DNA from: Planctomycetota bacterium
GTDB lineage: Bacteria; Planctomycetota; Planctomycetia; Isosphaerales; Isosphaeraceae
Length of the DNA: 11,467 nucleotides
Assembly: GCA_021777685.1 (NCBI GenBank)
Contig: JAJYDH010000171.1
Location: 1-11,467, forward strand
Direction: 5' to 3'
Below are positions 1 through 6,028 of this stretch, in pieces (the first letter of the stretch is position 1; each line of letters opens with the position of its first letter). The notes below the pieces were generated by a model that saw only the letters and a program-made list of their open reading frames with translations, had not been told where the DNA came from and made no database searches. Both the position numbers and the translations under genes were made by a program.

Positions 1-117
1 GCCAAGGCGACCCCCGCCCCGTACACCCCCTCCCAGGTCGACCCGCCCCCCCAGTCCCCGCCCAAGGGGTGGCCGGCCCCCCAGGCCCCGGCCAAGGCCG
101 CCCCCCAGTCCTGGTGA
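1..117 (+). CDS. C-terminal tail of a gene truncated by the window edge (Pro/Ala/Gln-rich)
   Basis: Frame 1 is open from the first base to a TGA at 115-117, giving 38 residues with no start in the window. The peptide is low complexity, dominated by Pro, Ala, Gln, Ser and Lys, with loosely repeated elements such as PPQSPPKGW and APAKAAPQSW. Such tails usually form disordered linkers or extracytoplasmic ends of larger proteins. The function of the parent protein cannot be read from this fragment. High GC alone can keep frames open, but the compositional bias and the possible terminator about 65 bases downstream favour a real gene end. It faces the regulator gene convergently. Confidence 0.5.
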   Translation, partial: AKATPAPYTPSQVDPPPQSPPKGWPAPQAPAKAAPQSW

Positions 118-182
118 ACGAGGTCCATCCACGAGGGTTCGACTCCGGTCGATCCCTCGCGGAGGCCGCCAGAATCACGCGA

Positions 183-213
183 CGCGGCCCGACGACGGGC
201 CACGCCGCTTTTT
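183..213 (+). terminator. Possible Rho-independent terminator after the truncated gene
   Basis: A GC-rich hairpin can form in two ways. GGCCCG (186-191) can pair with CGGGCC (196-201) around an ACGA loop. Alternatively GCGGC (184-188) pairs with GCCGC (204-208), with CCG/CGG inside and a 5-base bulge. The second form is followed directly by TTTTT (209-213), the only T-run nearby. It is oriented to end transcription of the + strand gene that stops at 117. The bulge or offset makes it imperfect. Confidence 0.45.
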
Positions 214-225
214 CGCGCGCCGGGG

Positions 226-1158
226 TCATGTTCGCGACGCCCGGCCCTGGCGGCGCTCCCACGCCTCGACGTTGTCCAGCAACTGCTTCGAGGCCGCCGA
301 GAGCGAGCCGGTCAGCGGGATCAGGCCGTGGCGGCGGGCCAGCCCCTGGTGGTTCACGATACTCCGGCCTCCGACGAACACCGGCACGTCCCGGATCTTC
401 GACAGTTCCTGGAACCGCTTGTTGATGTTCCGGGAGAGGACGAACGACAATCCCAGCGCGTCGGGGTGCCAGGCGTCGATCGCCTTCTGGAACTCCTCGA
501 CCGGCAGGTCGACCCCCAGAGGCACCGCCCTCCACCCGGCCAGCTCCAGTGCCAGGCTCACCATCAGCACGCCCCCCTCGTGGCGGTCTCCCTGGACCGT
601 GCCCACCAGCACCGACCGCCGGGGGCTGACATTGTCCCGCCTGGCCTGGTCGAGCAGCCGGCCCAGCCTGACGAACAGGCTGGAGGTGGCGTAATGCTCC
701 TGGAAGACGTCGCACTCGCCGCGGAACCACCGCTCGCCGACCTCGACCAGCGCCGGCTCGATCACCCGCTCGATCAGCTCGACCGTCGACAGCTGGGCCG
801 ACAGCCGGTCGAGCAGGGCGCCGGCCGAGCCCGTCTCCCCGGCGAACAGGCGGTCGACCACCTGGCCCGCCGGCGTCCTCTCGTCGACCTTCGCCCCGAC
901 CGCCGCGCGGAGGTCCAGCGTGCCGGCCTGATAGTCGCCGATCAGCTCGCCGATCGAGCGGCCCGACTTCGCCAGCTTCGCCAGGCATCGGAGCACGCTC
1001 ACCTGGTCGTGGAGGTAACGACGATGCCCCGACGGCGACCGTTCGGGGACCGGAAAACCGTAACGACGCTCCCAGACCCGCAGGGCGTGACAACTGACCC
1101 CGGTCAGCTTCGACACCGCGGCGATGGAATACTCGGCACCGTTCATCACCTGGGACAT
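226..1158 (-). CDS. MerR-family regulator with cobalamin-binding domain, CarH-like photoreceptor candidate
   Basis: 310 aa. Residues 10-80 form a MerR-type winged helix (YSIAAVSKLTG, then ALRVWERRYGFPVPERSPSG and HRRY). Residues 95-175 match the helical B12-cap, and 181-300 the Rossmann-like cobalamin-binding fold. W144 followed nine residues later by E154-H155 reproduces the W-x9-EH signature of AdoCbl photoreceptors. D191-R-H193-E-G195 is the DxHxxG motif whose His coordinates cobalt from the lower face. In known CarH proteins, AdoCbl in the dark drives tetramerisation on operators, and light breaks the Co-C bond and releases DNA. Phe145 appears to sit where, from memory, Thermus CarH has His132, the light-state upper ligand. 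The start is set by GGGAGGG 7 bases upstream. The gene is divergent from ung. A B12-independent CarA-like repressor remains possible. Confidence 0.88.
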   Translation of the reverse strand: MSQVMNGAEYSIAAVSKLTGVSCHALRVWERRYGFPVPERSPSGHRRYLHDQVSVLRCLAKLAKSGRSIGELIGDYQAGTLDLRAAVGAKVDERTPAGQVVDRLFAGETGSAGALLDRLSAQLSTVELIERVIEPALVEVGERWFRGECDVFQEHYATSSLFVRLGRLLDQARRDNVSPRRSVLVGTVQGDRHEGGVLMVSLALELAGWRAVPLGVDLPVEEFQKAIDAWHPDALGLSFVLSRNINKRFQELSKIRDVPVFVGGRSIVNHQGLARRHGLIPLTGSLSAASKQLLDNVEAWERRQGRASRT

Positions 1159-1547
1159 GATACTACCCTCCCGGACGCGACCGCGACGTGCGGGCGTACC
1201 CCCAGACGGACCCCGGACGGGCCAAGCCTCAGATTCGACCCGGCGGAGATATGTCGCTGAGCGAATTGCGCTGACGGGACGCGAACGACTCGATACTGAG
1301 ACCTCGCACTGCGCATACTAACGACTCTCCAGCACTTGCACAAAGAATGTCCCAGAATTTCTTGATGACAGTCCGCGAGGCCCCGGCTCGGGCCATTCAA
1401 GGCCGCCCGATCGAGGAGGCGAAGGCCCGGAATCCGCAGGCGCGCCCCGCGGTCCTCCCCGGTCGGCCCGCCCGATCCTTTGATATCGATGTTGCTTGGG
1501 GTCGCGACGCCCCCTCCGGAAGCCGTCACCCGAGGAGCCTCCCGCCG
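1159..1547. promoter_or_regulatory. Divergent intergenic region between the CarH-like regulator and ung
   Basis: This 389-base gap holds no convincing gene. The ung frame stays open upstream to an ATG at 1347, but the extra 67 residues are Arg/Pro/Ala-rich and have no counterpart in the glycosylase family, so I treat them as leader. No strong -35/-10 pair stands out. The best guess for the regulator is TTGTGC with TAGTAT 17 bases on, reading the - strand, which is weak. The pentamer AGTAT recurs three times on the - strand (1160-1164, 1293-1297, 1315-1319). The heptamer GAGTCGT occurs twice (1285-1291 and 1321-1327). These could be regulator sites. Confidence 0.4.
1532..1537 (+). promoter_or_regulatory. 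Ribosome binding site setting the ung start
   Basis: GAGGAG lies 10 bases before the ATG at 1548. It selects this start over the in-frame ATG at 1347, whose extra residues are not part of the family. Confidence 0.55.
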
Positions 1548-2225
1548 ATGAGCCCCGACCAGCTTCCCGAGTCCTGGCAAGCCGCCCTGGCCGACGAGTT
1601 CGCCAGGCCCTACTTCCACAAGCTCCAGGAGTTCCTCGAACAGGAGCGGGCCGAGCACAAGGTCTTCCCGCCCGAGGCCGACGTCTTCAACGCCTACCGG
1701 TACGCCCCGTTCGAGGAGGTCAAGGTCCTCCTGCTCGGCCAGGACCCCTACCACGACGACGGCCAGGCCCACGGCCTCTGCTTCTCGGTCCGCCCCGGTG
1801 TCAAGCCGCCGCCCTCGCTGATGAACATGTTCAAGGAGCTGAAGGCCGACCTCGGCTGCAAGGTCCCCAACAACGGCGACCTCGTGCCCTGGGCCGAGCA
1901 GGGGATCATGCTCCTCAACGCCGTCCTGACCGTGCGGGCCCACGAGGCGAACTCGCACAAGGGCAAGGGCTGGGAGACGTTCACCGACGCCACCATCAAG
2001 GCCCTGAACGAGCGAGAAGACCCCGTCGTCTTCGTCCTGTGGGGCGCCTACGCCCGGAAGAAGGGCCAGCTCATCGACGCGAGCAAGCACCCCGTCCTCA
2101 CCGCCGCCCACCCCTCGCCGCTCTCGGCCAGGAAGTTCTTCGGCAGCCGGCCGTTCTCGGCGGTCAACCGGGAGCTGGAGAGGCTGGGGAAGGCGCCGAT
2201 CGACTGGCAGTTGCCGGATCTTTGA
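1548..2225 (+). CDS. ung: Uracil-DNA glycosylase, family 1
   Basis: 225 aa from the ATG at 1548, close to the 229 aa of E. coli Ung. The enzyme removes uracil from DNA, arising from cytosine deamination or dUTP incorporation, as the first step of base excision repair. The water-activating loop GQDPYH is at 64-69, with catalytic Asp66, and is followed by DDGQAHGLCFSV. N124 in LLNAVLTVR is the uracil-reading Asn, and HPSPLS at 188-193 supplies the catalytic His188 and the minor-groove loop. It is a standalone + strand gene, divergent from the B12-type regulator and convergent with mazEF, whose toxin gene ends 54 bases further on. An in-frame upstream extension exists but looks non-coding. No anomalies are seen in the catalytic motifs. 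Confidence 0.97.
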   Translation: MSPDQLPESWQAALADEFARPYFHKLQEFLEQERAEHKVFPPEADVFNAYRYAPFEEVKVLLLGQDPYHDDGQAHGLCFSVRPGVKPPPSLMNMFKELKADLGCKVPNNGDLVPWAEQGIMLLNAVLTVRAHEANSHKGKGWETFTDATIKALNEREDPVVFVLWGAYARKKGQLIDASKHPVLTAAHPSPLSARKFFGSRPFSAVNRELERLGKAPIDWQLPDL

Positions 2226-2279
2226 CGATCGCGGATCCGATCCGTCACGCCCCTTGACAGGGAGAGTCGAGATTCGCCT

Positions 2280-2636
2280 TCAGGAGGGATCTTCGCCGAG
2301 CAGTAGGCCGAAGCGACGGATCACCTCGGCCACGACCTCCTCGGGTACCACGCCGATGAACTCGGCCCGCCGCGACCGCCAATCCAGGCACTTGACGTGG
2401 TCGGCCAGCACCACGCCCGAGACCGGCAGGCCCGCCGGGAGCGACACCTCGAACGGGTAGCCCTTGGCCCGACCGGTCACGGGGCAGAACAGGGCCAGGC
2501 CCACCGGCCCATTATAAGACGCCGGTGAGAGCACCAGCGCCGGCCGGCGCCCCGCCTGTTCGTGGCCCGATTGCGGGTCGAGGCTGAGCCAGACGAGGTG
2601 ACCTCGGTCGGGCAGGTCGGGAACCGCCCCGCTCAC
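2280..2636 (-). CDS. mazF: MazF-type mRNA endoribonuclease toxin
   Basis: 118 aa, starting at a GTG that overlaps the mazE TGA as GTGA. MazF toxins cut mRNA at short sequence motifs and arrest translation, and are neutralised by MazE. The protein follows E. coli MazF (111 aa) along its whole length: PDLPDRGHLVWLSLDP at 6-21, SGHEQAGRRPALVLSP at 23-38, KGYPFEV at 59-64 and its flank, and GVVLADHVKCLDWRSR at 74-89. R31 and T54 align with the catalytic Arg29 and Thr52 of the E. coli enzyme. The frame is open 12 codons further upstream, but that Arg-rich extension would overlap mazE and is not family-like. The cut sequence cannot be predicted by eye. Expression is expected to be coupled to mazE, with autoregulation by the MazEF complex. 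Confidence 0.95.
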   Translation of the reverse strand: MSGAVPDLPDRGHLVWLSLDPQSGHEQAGRRPALVLSPASYNGPVGLALFCPVTGRAKGYPFEVSLPAGLPVSGVVLADHVKCLDWRSRRAEFIGVVPEEVVAEVIRRFGLLLGEDPS

Positions 2637-2869
2637 AGGAGTTCCGCCCCGACGGGCGGCCCGTCGGCCCACTCCGAATGCAGGTTCTCGGGCGTGACCC
2701 GAGCCAGCAGTTCGGCGAGCGTCGACGCCCTACCGGCCCGCACGACCAGCCGCCCCTCGGCCACTTCAAGCTCGGCCAGGTCGCCTTCGCGCAGACCAGC
2801 CTCGGCCGCGAGCGAATCGGGCACGACCACGCTCAGACCGCCGGAACATTTCTCGACCCGGGAACGCAT
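2633..2869 (-). CDS. mazE: MazE-type antitoxin
   Basis: 78 aa. The N-terminal half (MRSRVEKCSGGLSVVVPDSL, then GLREGDLAELEV) is an AbrB/MazE swapped-hairpin DNA-binding domain of the type that represses its own promoter. The C-terminal tail, with TLAELLARVTPENLH at 50-64, closely matches the toxin-binding tail of E. coli MazE (TLAELVNDITPENLH, from memory). The start at 2869 is chosen because GGAGG lies 5 bases upstream and because MazE proteins begin just before the xVxxxG segment. An in-frame ATG 11 codons earlier has no such support. The 4-base overlap with mazF indicates translational coupling. The upstream region is interrupted by a MITE-like element, so the native autoregulatory promoter may be altered. 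Confidence 0.94.
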   Translation of the reverse strand: MRSRVEKCSGGLSVVVPDSLAAEAGLREGDLAELEVAEGRLVVRAGRASTLAELLARVTPENLHSEWADGPPVGAELL

Positions 2870-2874
2870 GGATG

Positions 2875-2879
2875 CCTCC
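2875..2879 (-). promoter_or_regulatory. mazE: Ribosome binding site setting the mazE start
   Basis: GGAGG on the - strand, 5 bases before the ATG at 2869. It decides between this start and the in-frame ATG at 2902. Confidence 0.75.
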
Positions 2880-2899
2880 GATTCGTCAAGACCCCGGTC

Positions 2900-2908
2900 C
2901 ATTTCAGC
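2900..2908. repeat. Left target-site duplication of the MITE-like element
   Basis: CATTTCAGC, identical to 3086-3094. The two copies abut the two ends of the inverted repeats exactly, as expected for a duplicated insertion target. Confidence 0.8.
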
Positions 2909-3085
2909 CAGGGCTGTTTCATTCTCACTTTGCCTCGGGAAAGGGGACTGGCTCCGGAGCGCAGCGAAGGTGCCCGTCCCCTTTCCCGAGGCAAAGTGGG
3001 CGATTCAAGGGGGACGGGCACCGGCCGAGTACAGCCGGAGCCAGTCCCCGTTGACCCTCCCAAAGTTGAGAATGAAACGGCCCTG
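2909..3085. mobile_element. 177-bp MITE-like element with nested palindromes
   Basis: The terminal inverted repeats are 19 bp (2909-2927 and 3067-3085), beginning CAGGGC and containing GTTTCATTCTCA, with one mismatch. They extend to about 24 bp with a 1-base indel. Inside, 2926-2948 and 2976-2998 form a perfect 23-bp inverted repeat (CACTTTGCCTCGGG... and its complement) around a 27-base centre that is partly self-complementary. A further block at 3009-3049 repeats the complement of 2944-2981 imperfectly, sharing GGGGACGGGCACC and CCGGAGCCAGTCCCC. No transposase is encoded, so the element must have been moved in trans. Several transposase families make 9-bp duplications. ISAs1-like is possible but not established. 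It sits between the 101-aa gene and mazE. Confidence 0.8.
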
Positions 3086-3094
3086 CATTTCAGC
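3086..3094. repeat. Right target-site duplication of the MITE-like element
   Basis: CATTTCAGC, an exact copy of 2900-2908, directly abutting the right terminal inverted repeat. Confidence 0.8.
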
Positions 3095-3114
3095 GGCCCG
3101 AGGGTTGACAACCT

Positions 3115-3420
3115 TCAATAGTCGTCGACGAACCGCCGTAGCATCGCAAGATACTCGTCTTCGGTCGGCGCCTCAAGCAAGAGTACAAGACGATCGCGCA
3201 TGGCCTCGTACATCGAAGCTCCATCGGCCTCGTTACCCGCACAAGCCGTGTGAAACATGGAGCCGTAAATGCCGCAGGTGATGGAATATGGCGCGGTCGC
3301 ACCGCCTCGCTCGAGGGTGATCCGAGAACCAAGCGGATGCTCCTCGTCGCGCAAGATGATGCCGCCCTCGGAGCCCTGGCTTCCGACGGTTGATCCATCC
3401 GCGAACGGCCCCCAGGTCAT
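3115..3420 (-). CDS. Hypothetical protein, 101 aa
   Basis: I do not recognise this family. It is a small protein with no signal peptide or membrane segment. It is Gly-rich and probably beta-forming in the first half (WGPFADGSTVG, GSEGGIILRDEEHPLG, ITLERGG, PYSITCGIYG) and helical and acidic in the second half (ASMYEAMRDRLVLLLEA, TEDEYLAMLRRFVDDY). GGAG lies 8 bases before the ATG. The start is 18 bases after the ychF stop on the same strand, so it is probably cotranscribed with ychF. A sampled line in it is 60% G+C, below the core genes. Ordered composition and a fitting ribosome site argue for a real gene. Its role is unknown. Confidence 0.75.
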   Translation of the reverse strand: MTWGPFADGSTVGSQGSEGGIILRDEEHPLGSRITLERGGATAPYSITCGIYGSMFHTACAGNEADGASMYEAMRDRLVLLLEAPTEDEYLAMLRRFVDDY

Positions 3421-3438
3421 GACTTCGCTCCGCCGCTC

Positions 3439-4527
3439 TCAATTGAACAGGAAGTGGCAGATATCCCCGTCTTTCATGATGTACGCCTTCCCCTCGACCC
3501 GGAGCTTGCCGGCGGCTCGGATCTCTTTCTCGGACTTGTAGGTTTCCAGGTCGGGCAGGGTGTAGACCTCGGCGCGGATGAAGCCCTTCTCGAAGTCGGT
3601 GTGGATCACCCCGGCGGCCTGCGGGGCGGTGGCGCCGATGGGGATGGTCCAGGCCCGGACCTCCATCTCGCCGGCCGTGAAGTACGAGCAGAGGCCGAGG
3701 ACGCGGTACGCCTCGCGGGCGAGGACGGTCAGGGCGGGCTCGGCGAGGCCGGAGGACTCCAGCATCTCGGCGCGGTCGGCCTCGTCCAGCTCGGCGATCT
3801 CGGATTCGAGCTTGGCGCAGACCGGGACGACCGAGGCCCCGACCTTCGCGGCGAAGTCGCGGACCTTCCGGACCAGCGGCCCTTTGCCTTCGAGGTCGGA
3901 CTCGTCGACGTTGGCGACGTAGAGCACGGGCTTGGCGGTCATCAGGCCGAAGCTGTTGATCGCCTTGGCCTCCATCTCGTCGAGCGTGAGCTTGCGGAGC
4001 GGCTGGTCCTGGCCGAGGTGGTCCAGGCACTTGCGGATCGCCTCGACGCGGAGCTTGGCCTCCTTGTCGCCCGACTTGGCCGCGCGCTCGGCCTTGCCGA
4101 TGGCGTTGTCGAGCGTCTGGATGTCGGCCAGCATCAGCTCGATCTCGATCGTCTCGATGTCCGAGACCGGGTCGACCACGCCCGCGACGTGGACGACGTC
4201 GGGGTCCTCGAAGCAGCGGACGACCTGCAAGATCGCGTCGACCTCGCGGATGTGGCTGAGGAACTTGTTGCCCAGCCCTTCGCCCTCGCTGGCCCCCTTG
4301 ACGATCCCGGCGATGTCCACCAGCCTCAGGGCCGCCGGGACGAGCTTCTTGGGGATGATGTACTTGCTGATCCGGGCCAGCCGGCCATCAGGCACGCTCA
4401 CGATCCCTTCGTTCGGCTCGATCGTGCAGAACGGGTAGTTGGCGCTCTGGGCCTGCTTGGAGCTGGTGAGGGCGTTGAACAGGGTGCTCTTGCCCACGTT
4501 GGGCAGACCGACGATGCCGGCTTTCAT
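3439..4527 (-). CDS. ychF: Ribosome-binding ATPase YchF (Obg/OLA1 family)
   Basis: 362 aa, the normal length for the family. YchF is a cytosolic TRAFAC-class NTPase that prefers ATP, binds ribosomes and affects stress responses. The P-loop is GLPNVGKST at 7-15. NYPFCTIEPN at 30-39 is the switch I region. DIAGIVKGASEGEGLGNKFL at 71-90 is the G3/switch II region. NVDE at 206-209 replaces the usual NKxD, as is typical of this ATP-preferring subfamily. A coiled-coil-like insertion covers about 125-185, and the TGS domain runs from about 281 to 361 (CSYFTAGEMEVRAW, then DFEKGFIRAEVY). No strong Shine-Dalgarno precedes the ATG at 4527. The AT-rich cassette ends 43 bases upstream on the same strand, so transcripts may run on from it. 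Confidence 0.98.
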   Translation of the reverse strand: MKAGIVGLPNVGKSTLFNALTSSKQAQSANYPFCTIEPNEGIVSVPDGRLARISKYIIPKKLVPAALRLVDIAGIVKGASEGEGLGNKFLSHIREVDAILQVVRCFEDPDVVHVAGVVDPVSDIETIEIELMLADIQTLDNAIGKAERAAKSGDKEAKLRVEAIRKCLDHLGQDQPLRKLTLDEMEAKAINSFGLMTAKPVLYVANVDESDLEGKGPLVRKVRDFAAKVGASVVPVCAKLESEIAELDEADRAEMLESSGLAEPALTVLAREAYRVLGLCSYFTAGEMEVRAWTIPIGATAPQAAGVIHTDFEKGFIRAEVYTLPDLETYKSEKEIRAAGKLRVEGKAYIMKDGDICHFLFN

Positions 4528-4570
4528 GTTAACTCGAGGTAGGTCAAGTGGACTTGGAATAGCATAGAGA

Positions 4571-4963
4571 TCAAATCACTCGGGATTCAATAATGTAATG
4601 TTGAATCTTAGAACTAAACAGAAGCCTTTCCGCCGTCCGAATCGCGGTCTCCAACTCCGCGAGAATCAATCTGATTTCCAACTTGGCGAATAATTCAAGC
4701 GATCCGTGTTCGATGTGCTGAGAAATTGCCTGCGCGAGATCCCTGGTGATTGGCAAGAGATTCTGGCAGCTCTCAAATACGTTGTAAAGCTTGTAATAAT
4801 TTGGCCAACTGACATGAGTTTCGATCTGCTTTTCGATCTCTCTTGAAGTGTCAACCATGGCATCGGTGAAATTCTGGAGCTTTTCGGTATATTCTTTCGC
4901 CAGCGTCATGAGTCGCTGATTGCGAAGGTCGTCAAGGTTCGATGGATATACTTTTGCCATCAT
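4571..4963 (-). CDS. Small helical protein of unknown function, partner of the GTPase-like protein
   Basis: 130 aa, not recognised. It is almost entirely predicted helix: NLDDLRNQRLMTLAKEYTEK, then FTDAMVDTSREIEKQIETHV, then a long C-terminal stretch with LAQAISQHIEHGSLELFAKL and ILAELETAIRTAERLL. There is no signal peptide or membrane segment, and coiled-coil or bundle formation is likely. The ATG at 4963 overlaps the TGA of the upstream gene as ATGA and has GGGAG 5 bases before it. An ATG four codons earlier is less well placed. The coupling suggests the two proteins are made together and may bind each other. The 60 bases from 4561, covering its 3' end, are 32% G+C, far below the core genes, which suggests horizontal transfer. 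Confidence 0.8.
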   Translation of the reverse strand: MMAKVYPSNLDDLRNQRLMTLAKEYTEKLQNFTDAMVDTSREIEKQIETHVSWPNYYKLYNVFESCQNLLPITRDLAQAISQHIEHGSLELFAKLEIRLILAELETAIRTAERLLFSSKIQHYIIESRVI

Positions 4964-5862
4964 CCTTGCTCCCATTTCATAAGATCAAACATGATTTCGA
5001 AGAGACGACGCAACGAATCGACTTGTTCCCTGTGGTCATATCCTGCATTGTTCGCTTGAAGTATTTCGCCTTCTCCGTCTCGGAAATTGCTTATCACGAG
5101 CGAGGTCATTGCGGTCTCGTGCCTGCGACTGAGAGGGTCATGCTGCGCGAACATCGCGACCATCTCGCTTTGATACGGTCCATGCGAGTAGTATTGCGAA
5201 ACCTGATCGCGCACCGTCCACCATAGATCTTGCTTGGCGACGACAGTCAGCACCCACAGTTTTCCTTGACATTGTTGCACATAGGGAGCCAGCTTCTGGG
5301 CCACGCTCAGTTCATCGAGACGACGATTCTCCAGGTAAGCCGACATGAACTTTTGTCTATTTCGTGGACTCGCGATTTCCAGGTAGATCCGATGGTCTCT
5401 GTAACCGATGCCAAACGTATGATAGCCGTAGGCATTCAGGAGGATGATGCCGCGATATTTTCCCGACGCGATCTCCGAGAGAAGTTCTTTCCAGGTGCTT
5501 GGCCTGCGATGCTCCTGGCCGGGAGGAACCACGATGCCGATCTTCGGGTCGTCCTTGAGGCTGAATTCCTCGACGTTCAGGCTCTCCTGGTAGTCACGAG
5601 AGGCATCGGTCAAAACCCGGTCGAAATCACCGGACAGAATCCTCGCAATGGTCGTCTTCCCGACTCCACCCGGCCCTATGATCAAGATCCCAGGCCGAAC
5701 GTGAGTATCCGCTTCGTCTGTATCCGAACTCGCCCCCTTTGACCTTCGACTTCCAAACCATTCCTTCACTCTGGAAATTCTTTTCCACACCTCCTCGGGA
5801 TTATTCCAGGCCCATTTGAGGGCGTCTCCCCCCATCTTGAGGATTGGATCGCCCTCGCTCAT
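4960..5862 (-). CDS. P-loop GTPase-like protein of an AT-richer two-gene cassette
   Basis: 300 aa. Residues 1-55 hold an amphipathic, Trp-rich helix (LKWAWNNPEEVWKRI) and a polar linker. ILIIGPGGVGKTT at 59-71 is a clear Walker A/G1 motif (G63...GKT 68-70). VVPPGQ at 111-116 lies where Ras-like GTPases have DxxGQ, so the usual Asp is Pro. MglA-type GTPases also lack this Asp before PGQ. GIILLNAYG at 138-146 and KLWVLTVVAKQD at 201-212 fit strands 4 and 5, with AKQD as a diverged NKxD base-recognition motif. GTP use is inferred; ATP is possible. AGGA stands about 10 bases before the ATG. The gene overlaps the small helical gene. Sampled lines of the cassette are about 32-57% G+C against about 78% for a core-gene line. 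The biological role is unknown. Confidence 0.82.
   Translation of the reverse strand: MSEGDPILKMGGDALKWAWNNPEEVWKRISRVKEWFGSRRSKGASSDTDEADTHVRPGILIIGPGGVGKTTIARILSGDFDRVLTDASRDYQESLNVEEFSLKDDPKIGIVVPPGQEHRRPSTWKELLSEIASGKYRGIILLNAYGYHTFGIGYRDHRIYLEIASPRNRQKFMSAYLENRRLDELSVAQKLAPYVQQCQGKLWVLTVVAKQDLWWTVRDQVSQYYSHGPYQSEMVAMFAQHDPLSRRHETAMTSLVISNFRDGEGEILQANNAGYDHREQVDSLRRLFEIMFDLMKWEQG
4969..4973 (-). promoter_or_regulatory. Ribosome binding site of the small helical gene
   Basis: GGGAG within the end of the GTPase-like gene, 5 bases before the ATG at 4963. It favours the ATGA-overlap start over the ATG at 4975. Confidence 0.6.
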
Positions 5863-6028
5863 GCTTCGACTTCCTGAGCCGCCGGATGCCGTCGGACAAC
5901 TGATTTCATCCTAGCACCCCAAGGAGAGATTGAGTAGAGGGCCCCAAGCCGTCCTCCCCGTCTCGAAGTGCTATCTGTGTGCGAAGACAGCCGCCGTTTG
6001 ACGCAAACCAGGACTGCGGAGCCCCTTT

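Noticed and set aside
328..1260. 310-codon + strand frame opposite the MerR-type regulator
   Set aside because: The - strand frame has clear MerR and B12-binding motifs. The opposite frame is a GC shadow with repetitive Arg/Gln/Pro content.
1347..1547. 67-residue N-terminal extension of ung
   Set aside because: It is not family-like, and a ribosome site precedes the ATG at 1548. No recognisable targeting signal is present.
2232..2244. Small palindrome CGGATCCGATCCG between ung and mazF
   Set aside because: The stem is only 5 bp with a 3-base loop and no T-run on either strand, too weak to call a terminator.
2900..3094. CRISPR array or tandem repeat reading of the repeated blocks
   Set aside because: The repeats are inverted and nested, not regularly spaced direct repeats with unique spacers.
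3105..3110. Perfect TTGACA hexamer near the right side of the MITE
   Set aside because: There is no matching -10 at proper spacing on the + strand, and the genes here run on the - strand.
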